64,000 bases of DNA from Ornithinimicrobium sufpigmenti (GCF_004322775.1 NZ_CP036403.1:3224001-3288000), one strand, 5' to 3'. Positions 1 through 8,164 are shown, counted from the stretch's first letter. Numbers and translations: made by a program. Notes: a model not told the origin generated them from the sequence alone.

Positions 1-10
1 TCATCCGGGC

Positions 11-1204
11 ATGGGCACGCCACGCTTCCTCCCTCTCGCTGACCCGGCCTTCGACGTGACCGGCGAGGAGGTCATCGCCGCGCGCGAGGAGGGGACGTGG
101 GCGCGTACTGACTACGGCTATGCGCTCCTGCGGCACGCGGAGGTCACCGCGCTGCTGAAGGACCGGCGGTTCCGGCAGGGCAACGCCCGGTGGCCCTCGC
201 AGAACGGCATCCACTCCGGGATGTTCAGCGACTGGTGGCAGCGGACCCTGCTGTCCCTGGAGGGGCAGGAGCATCTTCGGCTGCGGCGGCTGCTCAACCC
301 GGCGTTCAAGCAGGGCGCGGTGAGCGCGATGGTGCCGGGCTTCACCGAGCTGGCCCACGAGCTCGTCGACGCGTTCAGCGAGCGCGGACGTGTCGAGCTG
401 GTCACAGAGTTCGCCGAGCCCTACTCCAGCCGGATCCTGTGCCGCCTGCTCGGGCTGCCGGAGACCGAGTGGGAGCAGGTGGCGCACTGGGCCGACGACC
501 TGGGCAAGAGCTTCGGGGTGCGGGTCAAGGAGGACCTCCCGCGGATCGAGGCGGCGCTGGAAGGGCTCTACGGCTACTGCGACGCCGTGGTCCAGGACCG
601 CGCGGCGCACCCCCGGGACGACCTGGTCACCCGCCTGGTGGAGCACCAGCAGGCCGGCGACCTGACCGCGGAGGAGCTGTCGGTGGCGCTGGTCTTCCTC
701 GCGTTCGCCGGGATGGAGACCACCCGCAACCAGATCACCCTCGCGCTCCGCACGCTGCTGGCGCACCCGGACCAGTGGCGGCTGCTCGGCGAGCAGCCGG
801 AGCTCGGCCGCAACGCCGTCGAGGAGGTGATGCGGGTCAACCCGACCGTCACCTGGATCACCCGGGAGGCCGTCGACGACGTCGACCTGGGCGACGGCCT
901 GGTGCTCAACGCCGGCGACATCGTGCAGGTCCTCTCGCACAGCGCCGGCACCGACCCCCGGGCCCAGCCCGACCCCGCCTTCGACATCACCGTCGAACAC
1001 CCCATGCACATGGGTTTCGGCGGCGGCGTCCACCACTGCCTGGGCCACTGGGTGGCGCGGATGGACATGGCGGTCGCGCTGCCGGTCCTCGCCGCCCGGA
1101 TGCCCGACGCCCGGCCCGACGGCCCCGGCGAGTGGCTGCCGATGTCGGGCAACACCGGCGCGATCCGCTACCCGATCGTCTTCACCCCGACACCGCGCCG
1201 CTGA
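11..1204 (+). CDS. Cytochrome P450
   Basis: This is a soluble bacterial class P450 of 397 residues, the usual length for the family. It should be a heme monooxygenase that takes electrons from a ferredoxin. The I-helix oxygen-activation motif AGMETT lies near residues 234-239 and the ExxR motif (EEVMR) near 272-276. The heme loop FGGGVHHCLG places the thiolate ligand at Cys343. The ATG at base 11 is the first start in the window, and only ten bases precede it, so a slightly upstream start cannot be excluded. No ferredoxin or reductase gene is adjacent on the visible side, so substrate and redox partner are unknown. The neighbouring amidohydrolase is convergent and need not be related. Confidence 0.93.
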   Translation: MGTPRFLPLADPAFDVTGEEVIAAREEGTWARTDYGYALLRHAEVTALLKDRRFRQGNARWPSQNGIHSGMFSDWWQRTLLSLEGQEHLRLRRLLNPAFKQGAVSAMVPGFTELAHELVDAFSERGRVELVTEFAEPYSSRILCRLLGLPETEWEQVAHWADDLGKSFGVRVKEDLPRIEAALEGLYGYCDAVVQDRAAHPRDDLVTRLVEHQQAGDLTAEELSVALVFLAFAGMETTRNQITLALRTLLAHPDQWRLLGEQPELGRNAVEEVMRVNPTVTWITREAVDDVDLGDGLVLNAGDIVQVLSHSAGTDPRAQPDPAFDITVEHPMHMGFGGGVHHCLGHWVARMDMAVALPVLAARMPDARPDGPGEWLPMSGNTGAIRYPIVFTPTPRR

Positions 1205-1275
1205 CCGACCGAGCGCGCCTGCTGCGATCACCGAGCGCACGCTCTGCACGCTGCACGCCGCGGTGCGCCCAGGCG

Positions 1276-2214
1276 CTAGCCGAGGACCCGCTCGGCGAGC
1301 AGACGCCGGCCGTTGTGCCACAGCACGTCCCGCAGCCACTCCTCCCCCAGCCCCCAGCGGTGCAGCGCCTCCAGCTGGTGGGCGTACGGGTAGGGGATCG
1401 TGGGGAAGTCCGAGCCCAGCACCACGCGGGAGCGCAGCTCCTGCAGGCGGCCCAGGAAATGCGGTGGTACCGGCGCCGAGCGCTCCATGAAGTCGGTGCC
1501 GACCATGGTGGTGTCCAGGTGCACCCGGGGGTGGCGCTCCACCAGGTCGGCGAACTCGTCATACTCCGGCATCCCCATGTGGGCGATGACCAGGGTTAGG
1601 TCGGGATGGGTGGCGAGCAGCCGTGCCACACCCTCCGGGCCGGCCTTGCCGGTGTCGCGCCCCTGCACCCGCGGGCCGGTGCCGGCGTGGATGATGACCG
1701 GCACGCGAGCACGGGCGAGCAGCTCCCACGAGCCACCCAGGAGGTCGTCGTCGGGAGCCAGGTTGCTGACCGTCACGTGCACCTTGACCAGGGCGAGGTC
1801 GCCTTTGACCGCGTCGCGGATCTGCTCGGTCATGCCCGGTTCGGGGTAGAGGGTGGCGCAGCGCAGCACCTGGGGGTGCGCCGCCGCGAAGTCGGCGCAC
1901 CAGGCGTTGAGGTCGGCCACCATCCCCGGCTTGTGCGCGTAGGTCAGCGCGGGGACCTGGTGCACCCCGAGGCGCGCCAGCGTCGCCAGCCGATCCTCGG
2001 CGGAGGTCCGGTAGTGGATCGGCCAGGGCATGCCGTAGTGCTCCTCGGCCTTGTCGAAGTAGCCCCAGATCGCTCGCGTGAGCCGCTCCGGGTGGAAGTG
2101 GATGTGCAGGTCCGCCAGTCCCGGAATGCCCAGGACATCCAGGTAGGCGGATACCTCCTCGTCGGACCGCGGCGGACGCAGGTCACCGGCCGGCTGGCTC
2201 ACGGGCGTGCTCAT
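1276..2214 (-). CDS. Amidohydrolase (amidohydrolase 2 / ACMSD-like TIM barrel)
   Basis: The 312-residue protein is a metal-dependent hydrolase or decarboxylase of the amidohydrolase superfamily. The strand-1 metal site HxH is seen as LHIHFH (His37, His39). Later metal and active-site segments are IIHAGTG and IAHMGMPEYDEF, and the C-terminal aspartate sits in LGSDFPTIPY. The start MSTPVSQ at 2214 was chosen because it overlaps the stop of the upstream kinase gene as ATGA, indicating translational coupling; longer in-frame extension into that gene looks like shadow sequence. The substrate is not recognisable. Coupling with a fructosamine-kinase-like gene suggests a small two-gene catabolic or repair unit, but this is inference. 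Confidence 0.88.
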   Translation of the reverse strand: MSTPVSQPAGDLRPPRSDEEVSAYLDVLGIPGLADLHIHFHPERLTRAIWGYFDKAEEHYGMPWPIHYRTSAEDRLATLARLGVHQVPALTYAHKPGMVADLNAWCADFAAAHPQVLRCATLYPEPGMTEQIRDAVKGDLALVKVHVTVSNLAPDDDLLGGSWELLARARVPVIIHAGTGPRVQGRDTGKAGPEGVARLLATHPDLTLVIAHMGMPEYDEFADLVERHPRVHLDTTMVGTDFMERSAPVPPHFLGRLQELRSRVVLGSDFPTIPYPYAHQLEALHRWGLGEEWLRDVLWHNGRRLLAERVLG

Positions 2215-3050
2215 CCGGCCGCCTCCCGCAGAGCATCGCCGGCCTGCACGCCATACCCGCCGCCGAAGAGGATGGCGTGCACCAGCAGCGGCACCGTCTG
2301 GTAGACCGCGACCCGTTCTTGCCAGCCGTCGGCCAGCGGGTGCGCCTCGACGTACGCCGCGAACACCCGCCCGCTGAAGCCGCCGAAGAGCTGCATCATC
2401 GCCAGGTCCACCTCGCGGTGCCCGAGCTGGGCGCACGGGTCGATCAGCCAGCTGCGGCCGCGGCTGTCGACCAGGCGGTTGCCGCCCCAGAGGTCGCCGT
2501 GCAGCAGTGCGGCCGGCTCCGACGGGCCGAGGTGGTCGGGGCTGATCCGCTCGGCCAGCGCCGCAGCGGCCGGGTTCAGCGCCCCCTGCTCGGCCGCCCG
2601 CCGCGCCAGCGGGACGACCCTGCGCTCCACCCAGGACTCGTGCCAGGTCTCGGTGGTGGTGAGGTCGACCGGACAGGCCCCCAGGTATGCCGTGGGCTCG
2701 CCGTCCACCGACCCGAAGGTCGGCGACGGTTCAGGGTCAGGCGCGCTGACGTCCGGTGCGCTGGGGCCCTGCGCGCTGTCCAGGTGCAGCGCAGCGAGCT
2801 CCTGGCCGAACTGCTCCTCCGAGGCGGCCGTGCGCTCGCCGCCCTGCTCCACCCACGACAGCGTGATCGCCTCGTCGGTGACGTCGAGCACCTCGGGCAC
2901 CCGGGCACCTGCCGCCCGCAAGGCTCGCAGTCCGGCCGCCTCTCGTCGGAAGAACAGCGGCGGGGCGTCCGCGAGCGTCTTGGTGAAGACCGCCTCCCCG
3001 TCGGGGCCTGTGCCGCGGTGGGCGGTGCCGGTGATCGCCATACCGCCCAT
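2211..3050 (-). CDS. Fructosamine kinase family protein (protein-deglycation / aminoglycoside-phosphotransferase fold)
   Basis: The 279-residue protein has the kinase-like fold of fructosamine kinases. A nucleotide-binding lysine is likely at VFTK (Lys24). The catalytic loop is LLHGDLWGGN (His184, Asp186) and the metal-binding segment is WLIDPCAQLGHREVDLAM (Asp204). Family members phosphorylate ketoamine sugars on glycated amines so that the sugar detaches. An acidic, proline-rich loop around residues 95-118 is an insertion relative to the compact core. Two ATG starts, at 3050 and 3041, are possible. It is the first gene of a two-gene unit with the downstream amidohydrolase (4-bp ATGA overlap). 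Confidence 0.88.
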   Translation of the reverse strand: MGGMAITGTAHRGTGPDGEAVFTKTLADAPPLFFRREAAGLRALRAAGARVPEVLDVTDEAITLSWVEQGGERTAASEEQFGQELAALHLDSAQGPSAPDVSAPDPEPSPTFGSVDGEPTAYLGACPVDLTTTETWHESWVERRVVPLARRAAEQGALNPAAAALAERISPDHLGPSEPAALLHGDLWGGNRLVDSRGRSWLIDPCAQLGHREVDLAMMQLFGGFSGRVFAAYVEAHPLADGWQERVAVYQTVPLLVHAILFGGGYGVQAGDALREAAG

Positions 3051-3065
3051 CCTGTCAGGGCAGGT

Positions 3066-3133
3066 GTCCTGCGGTCACGGTCCTGCGATCTTCGCGCTGC
3101 AACGCGAGAATCGCAGGACCGGAACCGCGGGAC
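3066..3133. repeat. 68-bp imperfect palindrome, left copy flanking the DUF559 gene
   Basis: This is a two-tier hairpin. Outer arms 3066-3075 and 3124-3133 pair at 9 of 10 positions (GTCCTGCGGT against ACCGCGGGAC). Inner arms 3079-3096 and 3103-3120 pair with two mismatches around a 6-nt loop. Ungapped alignment with the right copy at 4205-4272 gives 55 of 68 identical bases. It lies 78 bp before the DUF559 start codon and just upstream of the fructosamine kinase start on the other strand. Confidence 0.85.
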
Positions 3134-3150
3134 CTTCGCGCCGCGACCGC

Positions 3151-3159
3151 TTGTCCACA
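3151..3159 (+). other. DnaA-box-like sequence TTGTCCACA
   Basis: TTGTCCACA matches the consensus DnaA box of high-GC actinobacteria (known for Streptomyces and mycobacteria). A single copy lies between the left palindrome and the DUF559 start codon. One box without a cluster is not an origin. It may be part of the composite DUF559 element or may be fortuitous. Confidence 0.4.
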
Positions 3160-3211
3160 GGGCTGTGTAGAGAGCTCCCGCCCCGGACCACCGCTCCGGC
3201 AGGGTCGACCC

Positions 3212-4216
3212 ATGACGACGCAGCCCGACCACGACGACGCGGCCGATGGCGGCCTCCACACGCCTCGCGGCCACCGCCGTCAGCGTGGCCTCGACCGGCG
3301 GGCCCGGGTGCGCTCGGCCGCGAATGCCACCGGCGGGGTCCTCACGTTGACCCACCTGCGTGAGCTGGGGGTGAGCTACGACGAGACCCGCGCGGAGGTC
3401 GACGCCGCCCGGTGGCACCGCGTCGGACGACGCACCATCAGCGTCGTGGGTCCGCTGCCGGCGAGCGACGTGGCGCTGGGGTGGCGGGCCGTGTGGGACG
3501 TCGGTGGTGACGCGTGCCTGGATGGCGTCTCCTCGCTGCTGGCCTGGGGGCTCACTCGGTGGAGCACCGACCGCGTGCACGTGAGCGTGCCGAGAACAGC
3601 GCGCTACCACCGGGTCGACGGGGTCACGGTCCATGTCCTACGCCGTCGGGGCCGGGTGGTCGTCGGTTCGGGCGTGCCCAGGACCCCGCCGGAGGTGGCC
3701 GCGCTGAGGGCGGCGATGTGGGCCCGCACCGACCGGGAGGCGGCCACCGTCCTGGCGATCGGCGTGCAGCAGCGGATCGTCCACCCCGCCCGCATGCTGG
3801 CCGCCTGGAGCGCGATCGCCCGCTGCCCGCGCCAGCCGCTGCTGTCGCGGCTGGTGCCGCTCGTCGCGGACGGCGCGCAGGCGCTGTCCGAGCTCGACTT
3901 CGCCGAGCTGGGGCGCGCACGCGGGTGGCCCGAGCCGGACCGCCAGGTGGTCGTGACAACACCTCGGGGACGCCGCTACCTCGACGTGCGGTTCACGCGC
4001 TACAGCACCATCTGCGAGGTCAACGGGGTCCAGCACTACGAGGGCATGGCCACCATGGACGACGCTCTGCGCCGCAACGCCCACGCGATCGGCGGAGACA
4101 CCGCGCTGGAGATCCCGGCCGTGGCGCTGGTCCTCGACCCCGACCCGCTGCTGGACCAGGTCGAGCAGGCGCTGCGCAGAGGAGGCTGGCAGGGGCCGAC
4201 GCATGTCCTGCGGTGA
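3212..4216 (+). CDS. DUF559 / Vsr-fold C-terminal domain protein (AbiEi-like N-terminus)
   Basis: The 334-residue protein belongs to a large, poorly characterised actinobacterial family. The N-terminal part (about 20-110) resembles the winged-helix region annotated as AbiEi-type antitoxin domain in relatives. The C-terminal part (about 250-310) has the DUF559 endonuclease-like pattern: RYLDVRFT, then ICEVNGVQHYEG, then a helix beginning DDALRRNA. DUF559 is related to the Vsr/restriction-endonuclease fold, so nuclease activity is possible but unproven. The stop codon (4214-4216) lies inside the right flanking palindrome, which ties gene and repeat together physically. No partner toxin gene is adjacent, so a classical toxin-antitoxin reading is not supported. 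Function unknown. Confidence 0.85.
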   Translation: MTTQPDHDDAADGGLHTPRGHRRQRGLDRRARVRSAANATGGVLTLTHLRELGVSYDETRAEVDAARWHRVGRRTISVVGPLPASDVALGWRAVWDVGGDACLDGVSSLLAWGLTRWSTDRVHVSVPRTARYHRVDGVTVHVLRRRGRVVVGSGVPRTPPEVAALRAAMWARTDREAATVLAIGVQQRIVHPARMLAAWSAIARCPRQPLLSRLVPLVADGAQALSELDFAELGRARGWPEPDRQVVVTTPRGRRYLDVRFTRYSTICEVNGVQHYEGMATMDDALRRNAHAIGGDTALEIPAVALVLDPDPLLDQVEQALRRGGWQGPTHVLR

Positions 4217-4272
4217 CGGTCCTGCGCTTCTCGCGTTGTGACCCGAGAAGTGCAGGACCGCATCCGCAGGAC
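4205..4272. repeat. 68-bp imperfect palindrome, right copy flanking the DUF559 gene
   Basis: Outer arms 4205-4213 and 4264-4272 pair perfectly (GTCCTGCGG against CCGCAGGAC). Inner arms 4217-4233 and 4244-4260 pair with one mismatch around a 10-nt loop. It has the same length and architecture as the left copy at 3066-3133. The DUF559 stop codon TGA is inside it (4214-4216). As RNA it could act as a terminator-like hairpin between the DUF559 gene and the convergent phosphatase gene ending at 4286. Confidence 0.85.
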
Positions 4273-4285
4273 GCACCGTGGAGCG

Positions 4286-4789
4286 TCAGCCGGTCCGGTG
4301 CTCGGCCAGCACTCGCTCCAGCGAGTCCTCCCGCAGGGCGCGCACGAGGCCGGCGACGGCGTCCTCGATCTGGTCGTACATGGTCGTGTAGCCCTCGCGC
4401 GGGCCGTTGTAGGGGTCGGGCACGTCGCGGACCCCCTCAGCAGCGTCGCTGGCGAAGGCGCCGAGGCGGACCACCTTGGCCGCGTCCTGCGAGGTGCGGG
4501 CCAGCTCCAGGATGTCCTGCTCGTTGGTGGAGTCCATCGCCAGGACGAGGTCCGCCTCGTCGAAGAGCTCGGGCAGGAACTGGATGCCCACCGTGCTGAA
4601 GGTGTAGCCCCGGCCCTGGCCCTCCTCGATCGTCATCTCGTGCGGCCGGTTGCCCACGTGCCACGGCGCGGTCCCCGCCGACGTGACGCTCACGTGGTCC
4701 ATCCCGGCCTTCTCCAGCTCGTGGATCAGCACCGCCTCGGCGGCGGGCGAGCGGCAGATGTTTCCCAGGCAGACGGTCATGATGCGCAT
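4286..4789 (-). CDS. Low-molecular-weight protein-tyrosine phosphatase
   Basis: The 167-residue protein matches the usual size of the LMW-PTP family. The P-loop signature CLGNICRS gives the nucleophile Cys7 and Arg13. The general acid is Asp125 in DPYNGP. It dephosphorylates phosphotyrosine in cytosolic or exported protein substrates (PtpA/Ptp-like). Start MRIMTVCL places the P-loop at the normal position. It is divergent from the ATP-grasp gene, with about 128 bp between the starts. There is no tyrosine kinase next to it. Confidence 0.95.
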   Translation of the reverse strand: MRIMTVCLGNICRSPAAEAVLIHELEKAGMDHVSVTSAGTAPWHVGNRPHEMTIEEGQGRGYTFSTVGIQFLPELFDEADLVLAMDSTNEQDILELARTSQDAAKVVRLGAFASDAAEGVRDVPDPYNGPREGYTTMYDQIEDAVAGLVRALREDSLERVLAEHRTG

Positions 4790-4889
4790 GGCTCCAGCCT
4801 CTCAGAGCCGCCCCGGCGCCCGAAGCTGGCACCGACCCACCACCTCCCGCCGTTCGAGAGCAGGCCCTCCCCTCGAAGATGAGCCCGGT

Positions 4890-4913
4890 CTCATCCGGCC
4901 ATGGTCGGATGAG
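4890..4913. promoter_or_regulatory. 24-bp dyad upstream of the ATP-grasp gene
   Basis: CTCATCCG and CGGATGAG are perfect inverted arms around a centre that is itself palindromic except for one base pair (GGCCATGGTC). It ends four bases before the preferred ATG at 4918. It could be an operator or a 5-prime RNA hairpin covering the translation start. The protein that would bind it is unknown. Confidence 0.45.
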
Positions 4914-4917
4914 GGGT

Positions 4918-5715
4918 ATGCAGCGTCGCGTCGCCTTCCTCCTGGGCAAGAAGCCCCGCCCGGGCACGATCGTGGCCGAGGTCATCGATCTGCTCACGGC
5001 CTCGGACGTCTTCTGCCAGGTGCTGCTCCCGCACGACCAGCGGGTGCGGCCCGGTGACACCCAGGACGTCGACCTCGTCGTGCATCGTGGCCTGTCCGGC
5101 GCGGACGAGGACCTGCTGTCGACCCTCGACGCCATGGGGGCCCCGCTGTGCAACCCGTGGTCGGGAAGCACCCACCTCCGCGACCGGGCAGCCCTGCACG
5201 ACGCCTTGGTGCGCGCGGGCGTGCCCTCGCCGCAGGGCGTCGTGCACGCGACCTGGGCGGAGGTTCTGGCGGAGGAGAGCCGACGGCGGGTCGTGGTCAA
5301 GGCGGTCGCCGGCCCGGGCCGCGGCCGCGGCGTGCTCGCCAGCCCTCTGCCGCCGGACCCGCGCATGGACGGCCCTTATCTCGTGGAGGAGCTCATCGAG
5401 CACGACGGCGTCGACCGCAAGCTCTACGTGGCCGGCGAGTACATCTCCGGCTTGCTCAAGCCGTCCACGCTGACCCGTGGGCACACCACGGCAGGGACGC
5501 CCTTCACGGTGGACTCCGAGCTCGACCGGCTGGCCAGGCGCACCCTGCAGCACCTGGACCTGCACCTGGCCGGCGTCGACGTGGTGATCGGCCCCGACGG
5601 GCCGGTCGTGGTCGACGTCAACGCCTTCCCCGGCTACCGCGGCGTCGCAGGGGCGGCCCCCGCGGTGGCTGCGCACCTCGTGGCACACGTGGACCGGCTC
5701 CGGTCGGTCCCCTGA
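4918..5715 (+). CDS. ATP-grasp domain protein
   Basis: A protein of about 265 residues with an ATP-grasp fold, the ligase family that activates a carboxylate by phosphorylation. The visible nucleotide-binding lysine and flexible loop are at RVVVKAVAGPGRGRGV, the adenine hinge at YLVEELIE, and the metal-binding end at VVVDVNAFPGY (near residue 238). The N-terminal strand RVAFLLGKKP is typical of RimK/inositol-kinase-like members. In-frame ATGs at 4879 and 4909 also exist; 4918 puts the first beta-strand at the N-terminus. Substrate cannot be assigned. A 24-bp dyad sits directly before the start. Confidence 0.75.
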   Translation: MQRRVAFLLGKKPRPGTIVAEVIDLLTASDVFCQVLLPHDQRVRPGDTQDVDLVVHRGLSGADEDLLSTLDAMGAPLCNPWSGSTHLRDRAALHDALVRAGVPSPQGVVHATWAEVLAEESRRRVVVKAVAGPGRGRGVLASPLPPDPRMDGPYLVEELIEHDGVDRKLYVAGEYISGLLKPSTLTRGHTTAGTPFTVDSELDRLARRTLQHLDLHLAGVDVVIGPDGPVVVDVNAFPGYRGVAGAAPAVAAHLVAHVDRLRSVP

Positions 5716-5759
5716 AGAGACGCCCCCCGAGACCGGCCCGCGGCAGTGAGCTGAGCGAC

Positions 5760-7073
5760 CTACCGCGCCGCCGCGAGCCGACGGTGGGCCACCACCAGGA
5801 CGAGGGCGGCCACCACAGGGAGCACCACCACAGCACCCGCACCGTGGACGACCACCAGCCCCCCGACGAGGACGGGCGTCACGGTGGCGATCAGCAGGGC
5901 GTCGACCTGCCACAGGGCGATGACGACACCCGAGGCGTCTCCCGCCGCCGTCGGCATGGGCGTCTGGAGGACCAACGGCATCGGCGGCTTGGCGGCGTCG
6001 TAGATGCGCACGGCCACGGCCAGCAGAAGCGCCGCCACGCCGAGGCCTGCAGACCATGACGCTCCTCCGAGCAGCGCCGACAGCATCAGGCCGCAGACAC
6101 CGAGCACGCCTGCCGCGGCCAGGGGCAGCAGTGCGTGCAGGCCGACCAGCTGCAGGTCCCCCACCCCGTAGAGGACCGGCGCCGCCCCCGCCTCGACCGC
6201 GTGCCGGACGCCGTCCGTGAGCACCCCCAGCCCCAGGTACCCCAGGCCCGACCCCACGCCGATGGCCAACCACCACAACCCGCCGGGCAACAGGGTCGTC
6301 GCCCCGGCGACGACCACGGCCAGGAGGATGGCGACCGTCCCGGCGAGCAGTCTCCACGGCGTGCGCAGCGCCGCGACCAGGTCACGGGTGAGGAAGAGGA
6401 GCGGCATACCGGCGGAGCGGGTGCGCAGGGCTCGGCCGGGTCGGGGCGTGGACGGCACGGCTCGGTATGTCTCGACCGCAGCCGACGCCTCCCCCGCACC
6501 CAGTGCCGTGGTCGCCGCCTGCCAGCGGCGCGCCTGCCGCAGCAGCACCGGGCCGCTCAACGCGTCGAGCAGACCGGACACGGACGGACCGGTCCCGCTG
6601 GCACGCCACCCCGCACCGACCGACACCTGCCCGGCGAGCCAGCACACGGCCACCAGCACCCCGGCCAGGACGCCGAGGACGGGGGCACCCAGGACCAGCC
6701 AGCCGGCGATCTCGCCCCGCCGGGCCAGAGCCACCACCGGCAGGGCCGCGAGGAGCGCGCCGACGCCGACCGGCAGGGCGGCAGCCAGCCAGAACGGCCC
6801 GCGCAGGCTGTGCCGACGGGGAGAGGGACCCTGGGCGACCAGGTGGGTGCGGAACGGGCTGAGGACCACCGGCCCACGTGCACGTCCGGCGAGGAGGGCC
6901 GCGAGCGCCGTGATGGCGACGGCGGAGAGCGCCAGCGTCCAGAACGCCGGGGTGCCCAGTGCGGCCAGGACACCTGGGGCGTCGAGGGCCGCCAGAGCTG
7001 CCCAGACGACCGGCCCGAGAACGACGCCGGTCAGCAGCACCGCGACGTAGACGCGGTAGACCCGGTCCCCCAT
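5760..7073 (-). CDS. ABC-transporter-associated multi-pass membrane protein (possibly DUF6297 family)
   Basis: The 437-residue protein is nearly all hydrophobic, with roughly ten membrane segments separated by short arginine-rich loops and a longer cytosolic loop around residues 175-225. Its ATG at 7073 overlaps the stop of the upstream ATPase gene as TGATG, so it is translated with that ATPase and is the likely membrane partner of an ABC exporter. It has no standard permease signature I can name with certainty. It resembles actinobacterial DUF6297-type proteins, which sit next to short ABC ATPases. Cargo unknown. Confidence 0.75.
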   Translation of the reverse strand: MGDRVYRVYVAVLLTGVVLGPVVWAALAALDAPGVLAALGTPAFWTLALSAVAITALAALLAGRARGPVVLSPFRTHLVAQGPSPRRHSLRGPFWLAAALPVGVGALLAALPVVALARRGEIAGWLVLGAPVLGVLAGVLVAVCWLAGQVSVGAGWRASGTGPSVSGLLDALSGPVLLRQARRWQAATTALGAGEASAAVETYRAVPSTPRPGRALRTRSAGMPLLFLTRDLVAALRTPWRLLAGTVAILLAVVVAGATTLLPGGLWWLAIGVGSGLGYLGLGVLTDGVRHAVEAGAAPVLYGVGDLQLVGLHALLPLAAAGVLGVCGLMLSALLGGASWSAGLGVAALLLAVAVRIYDAAKPPMPLVLQTPMPTAAGDASGVVIALWQVDALLIATVTPVLVGGLVVVHGAGAVVVLPVVAALVLVVAHRRLAAAR

Positions 7074-7708
7074 CAGGCCGCTTCCCGCAGGACCAGCTCG
7101 TCGGCGCCGAGCGCCACCACCAGCCCGCGGTGGTGCGTGGCCACGACCAAGGTCGTCCCCTCGCGGCGTCGTCGGTCGAGCAGGCGGCTGACGGCGGCCA
7201 GCCGGTCCTCGTCCAGCCGCTGCTCGGGCTCGTCGAGAAGCAGCACGTCCGCGGGACGGACCAGGGTCAGGGCGAGCGCGCACAGCTGCGCCTGGCCGGA
7301 CGAGAGCTGGTGCGGGAAGCGTTGCGCCAGCCGGGTGAGCCCGAGCTCGGCGAGCAGCTGATCGGCGGTCCGCCGGGCCGTCACCGCGTCGCTGCCCCAC
7401 GTCCTGGCTACGAGCTCCAGGTGCTCGAGGACCGTGAGGTCCCGGGCGGTCGGGGGCGGGCCGACCAGAGCGGCGACCGCCCGGCGAAAGGCGGGGTCAC
7501 GCTCGTCCACCGGACGCCCGGCGACCTGGCACCGGCCGGCGCTCGGCCGTTCCAGCCCGGCCAGGACCCGCAGCAGCGTGGTCTTGCCGGAGCCGTTGGC
7601 ACCGGTGATGGCCAGCACCGTGCCGGGGTCCACGCAGAAGGTCGTGGGCGCCAGCACCAGGTGTCCCCCTCGCTGCACCTGCATCTCGGTGACCTCCACC
7701 TGCCCCAT
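7073..7708 (-). CDS. ABC transporter ATP-binding protein
   Basis: A compact 211-residue ATPase. Walker A is GANGSGKTT (about 36-44), the signature is LSSGQAQ (about 126), Walker B is DVLLLDEPE (about 146), and the H-loop histidine is in VVATHHR. The signature ends GQAQ rather than the common GQxQR, but otherwise the core is complete. Start ATG at 7708 is supported by a TACGCT -10 element exactly six bases upstream (7715-7720), giving a leaderless message; the extra upstream coding sequence is not conserved-looking. It forms an operon with the downstream membrane protein. Confidence 0.9.
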   Translation of the reverse strand: MGQVEVTEMQVQRGGHLVLAPTTFCVDPGTVLAITGANGSGKTTLLRVLAGLERPSAGRCQVAGRPVDERDPAFRRAVAALVGPPPTARDLTVLEHLELVARTWGSDAVTARRTADQLLAELGLTRLAQRFPHQLSSGQAQLCALALTLVRPADVLLLDEPEQRLDEDRLAAVSRLLDRRRREGTTLVVATHHRGLVVALGADELVLREAA

Positions 7709-7714
7709 ACCGTC

Positions 7715-7720
7715 AGCGTA
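7715..7720 (-). promoter_or_regulatory. -10 element of a leaderless promoter for the ABC ATPase
   Basis: On the minus strand the hexamer TACGCT fits the actinobacterial TAnnnT -10 consensus. It ends six bases before the ATG at 7708, so transcription should begin at the start codon itself. Confidence 0.5.
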
Positions 7721-7791
7721 GACGGCGCACCCAGTCACCGCGCCGGCCTCGCCGGCCTGACACTCGCAGCCGTCGATGAGACGGTGTGGTG

Positions 7792-8112
7792 ATGCACGAC
7801 CAGGCACGGAAGCAGCTGGCCGAACGGGAGAGGCAGATCCGGGCGCAGATGGAGGCGCTGCTGGCCCCGGACGCCGAGCTGACGCAGGCAGCGCTGGCAC
7901 GCTGCCTGGGTGAGAGCGAGGCGATCATCGTCGAGCAGCAGACGGCCGGCACCGCGCACGCCGCGCTCCAGGAGCAGCTGGAGCAGGTGCAGCGGGCGCA
8001 GCAGCGGATCGCCGAGGGGCAGTACGGGGTGTGCGAGGTGTGCGGCACGGCCATCCCGCAGGAGCGGCTCGAGGTGCGGCCCTGGTCGACCCGCTGCGTG
8101 CAGCACGGTTGA
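7792..8112 (+). CDS. TraR/DksA-type zinc-finger protein, copy 1
   Basis: A 106-residue protein with an N-terminal helical hairpin (about 1-65, rich in Glu, Gln and Ala). The C-terminal TraR/DksA zinc finger begins CEVCGTAIPQERLEVRPWSTRC. Two N-terminal cysteines (CxxC) and one C-terminal cysteine are visible, followed by His. Family members bind RNA polymerase through the secondary channel, but many short actinobacterial homologues are uncharacterised. GTG codons at 7786 and 7789 are alternative starts. The next gene, 52 bp on, is a paralogue of identical length. Confidence 0.85.
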   Translation: MHDQARKQLAERERQIRAQMEALLAPDAELTQAALARCLGESEAIIVEQQTAGTAHAALQEQLEQVQRAQQRIAEGQYGVCEVCGTAIPQERLEVRPWSTRCVQHG

Positions 8113-8164
8113 CGCGCCTGACAGCCGGCGGGCACGACCCCGGTGGCCGTGCGAGAGTGGGTCG

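Noticed and set aside
3151..3159. Replication origin
   Set aside because: Only one DnaA-box-like sequence is present, with no dnaA, dnaN or gyr genes and no AT-rich unwinding region nearby.
3212..4216. DUF559 protein as a classical RAYT transposase or a toxin-antitoxin antitoxin
   Set aside because: No HUH or catalytic tyrosine motif of Y1 transposases is visible, and no toxin-like gene is adjacent, so neither label is supported.
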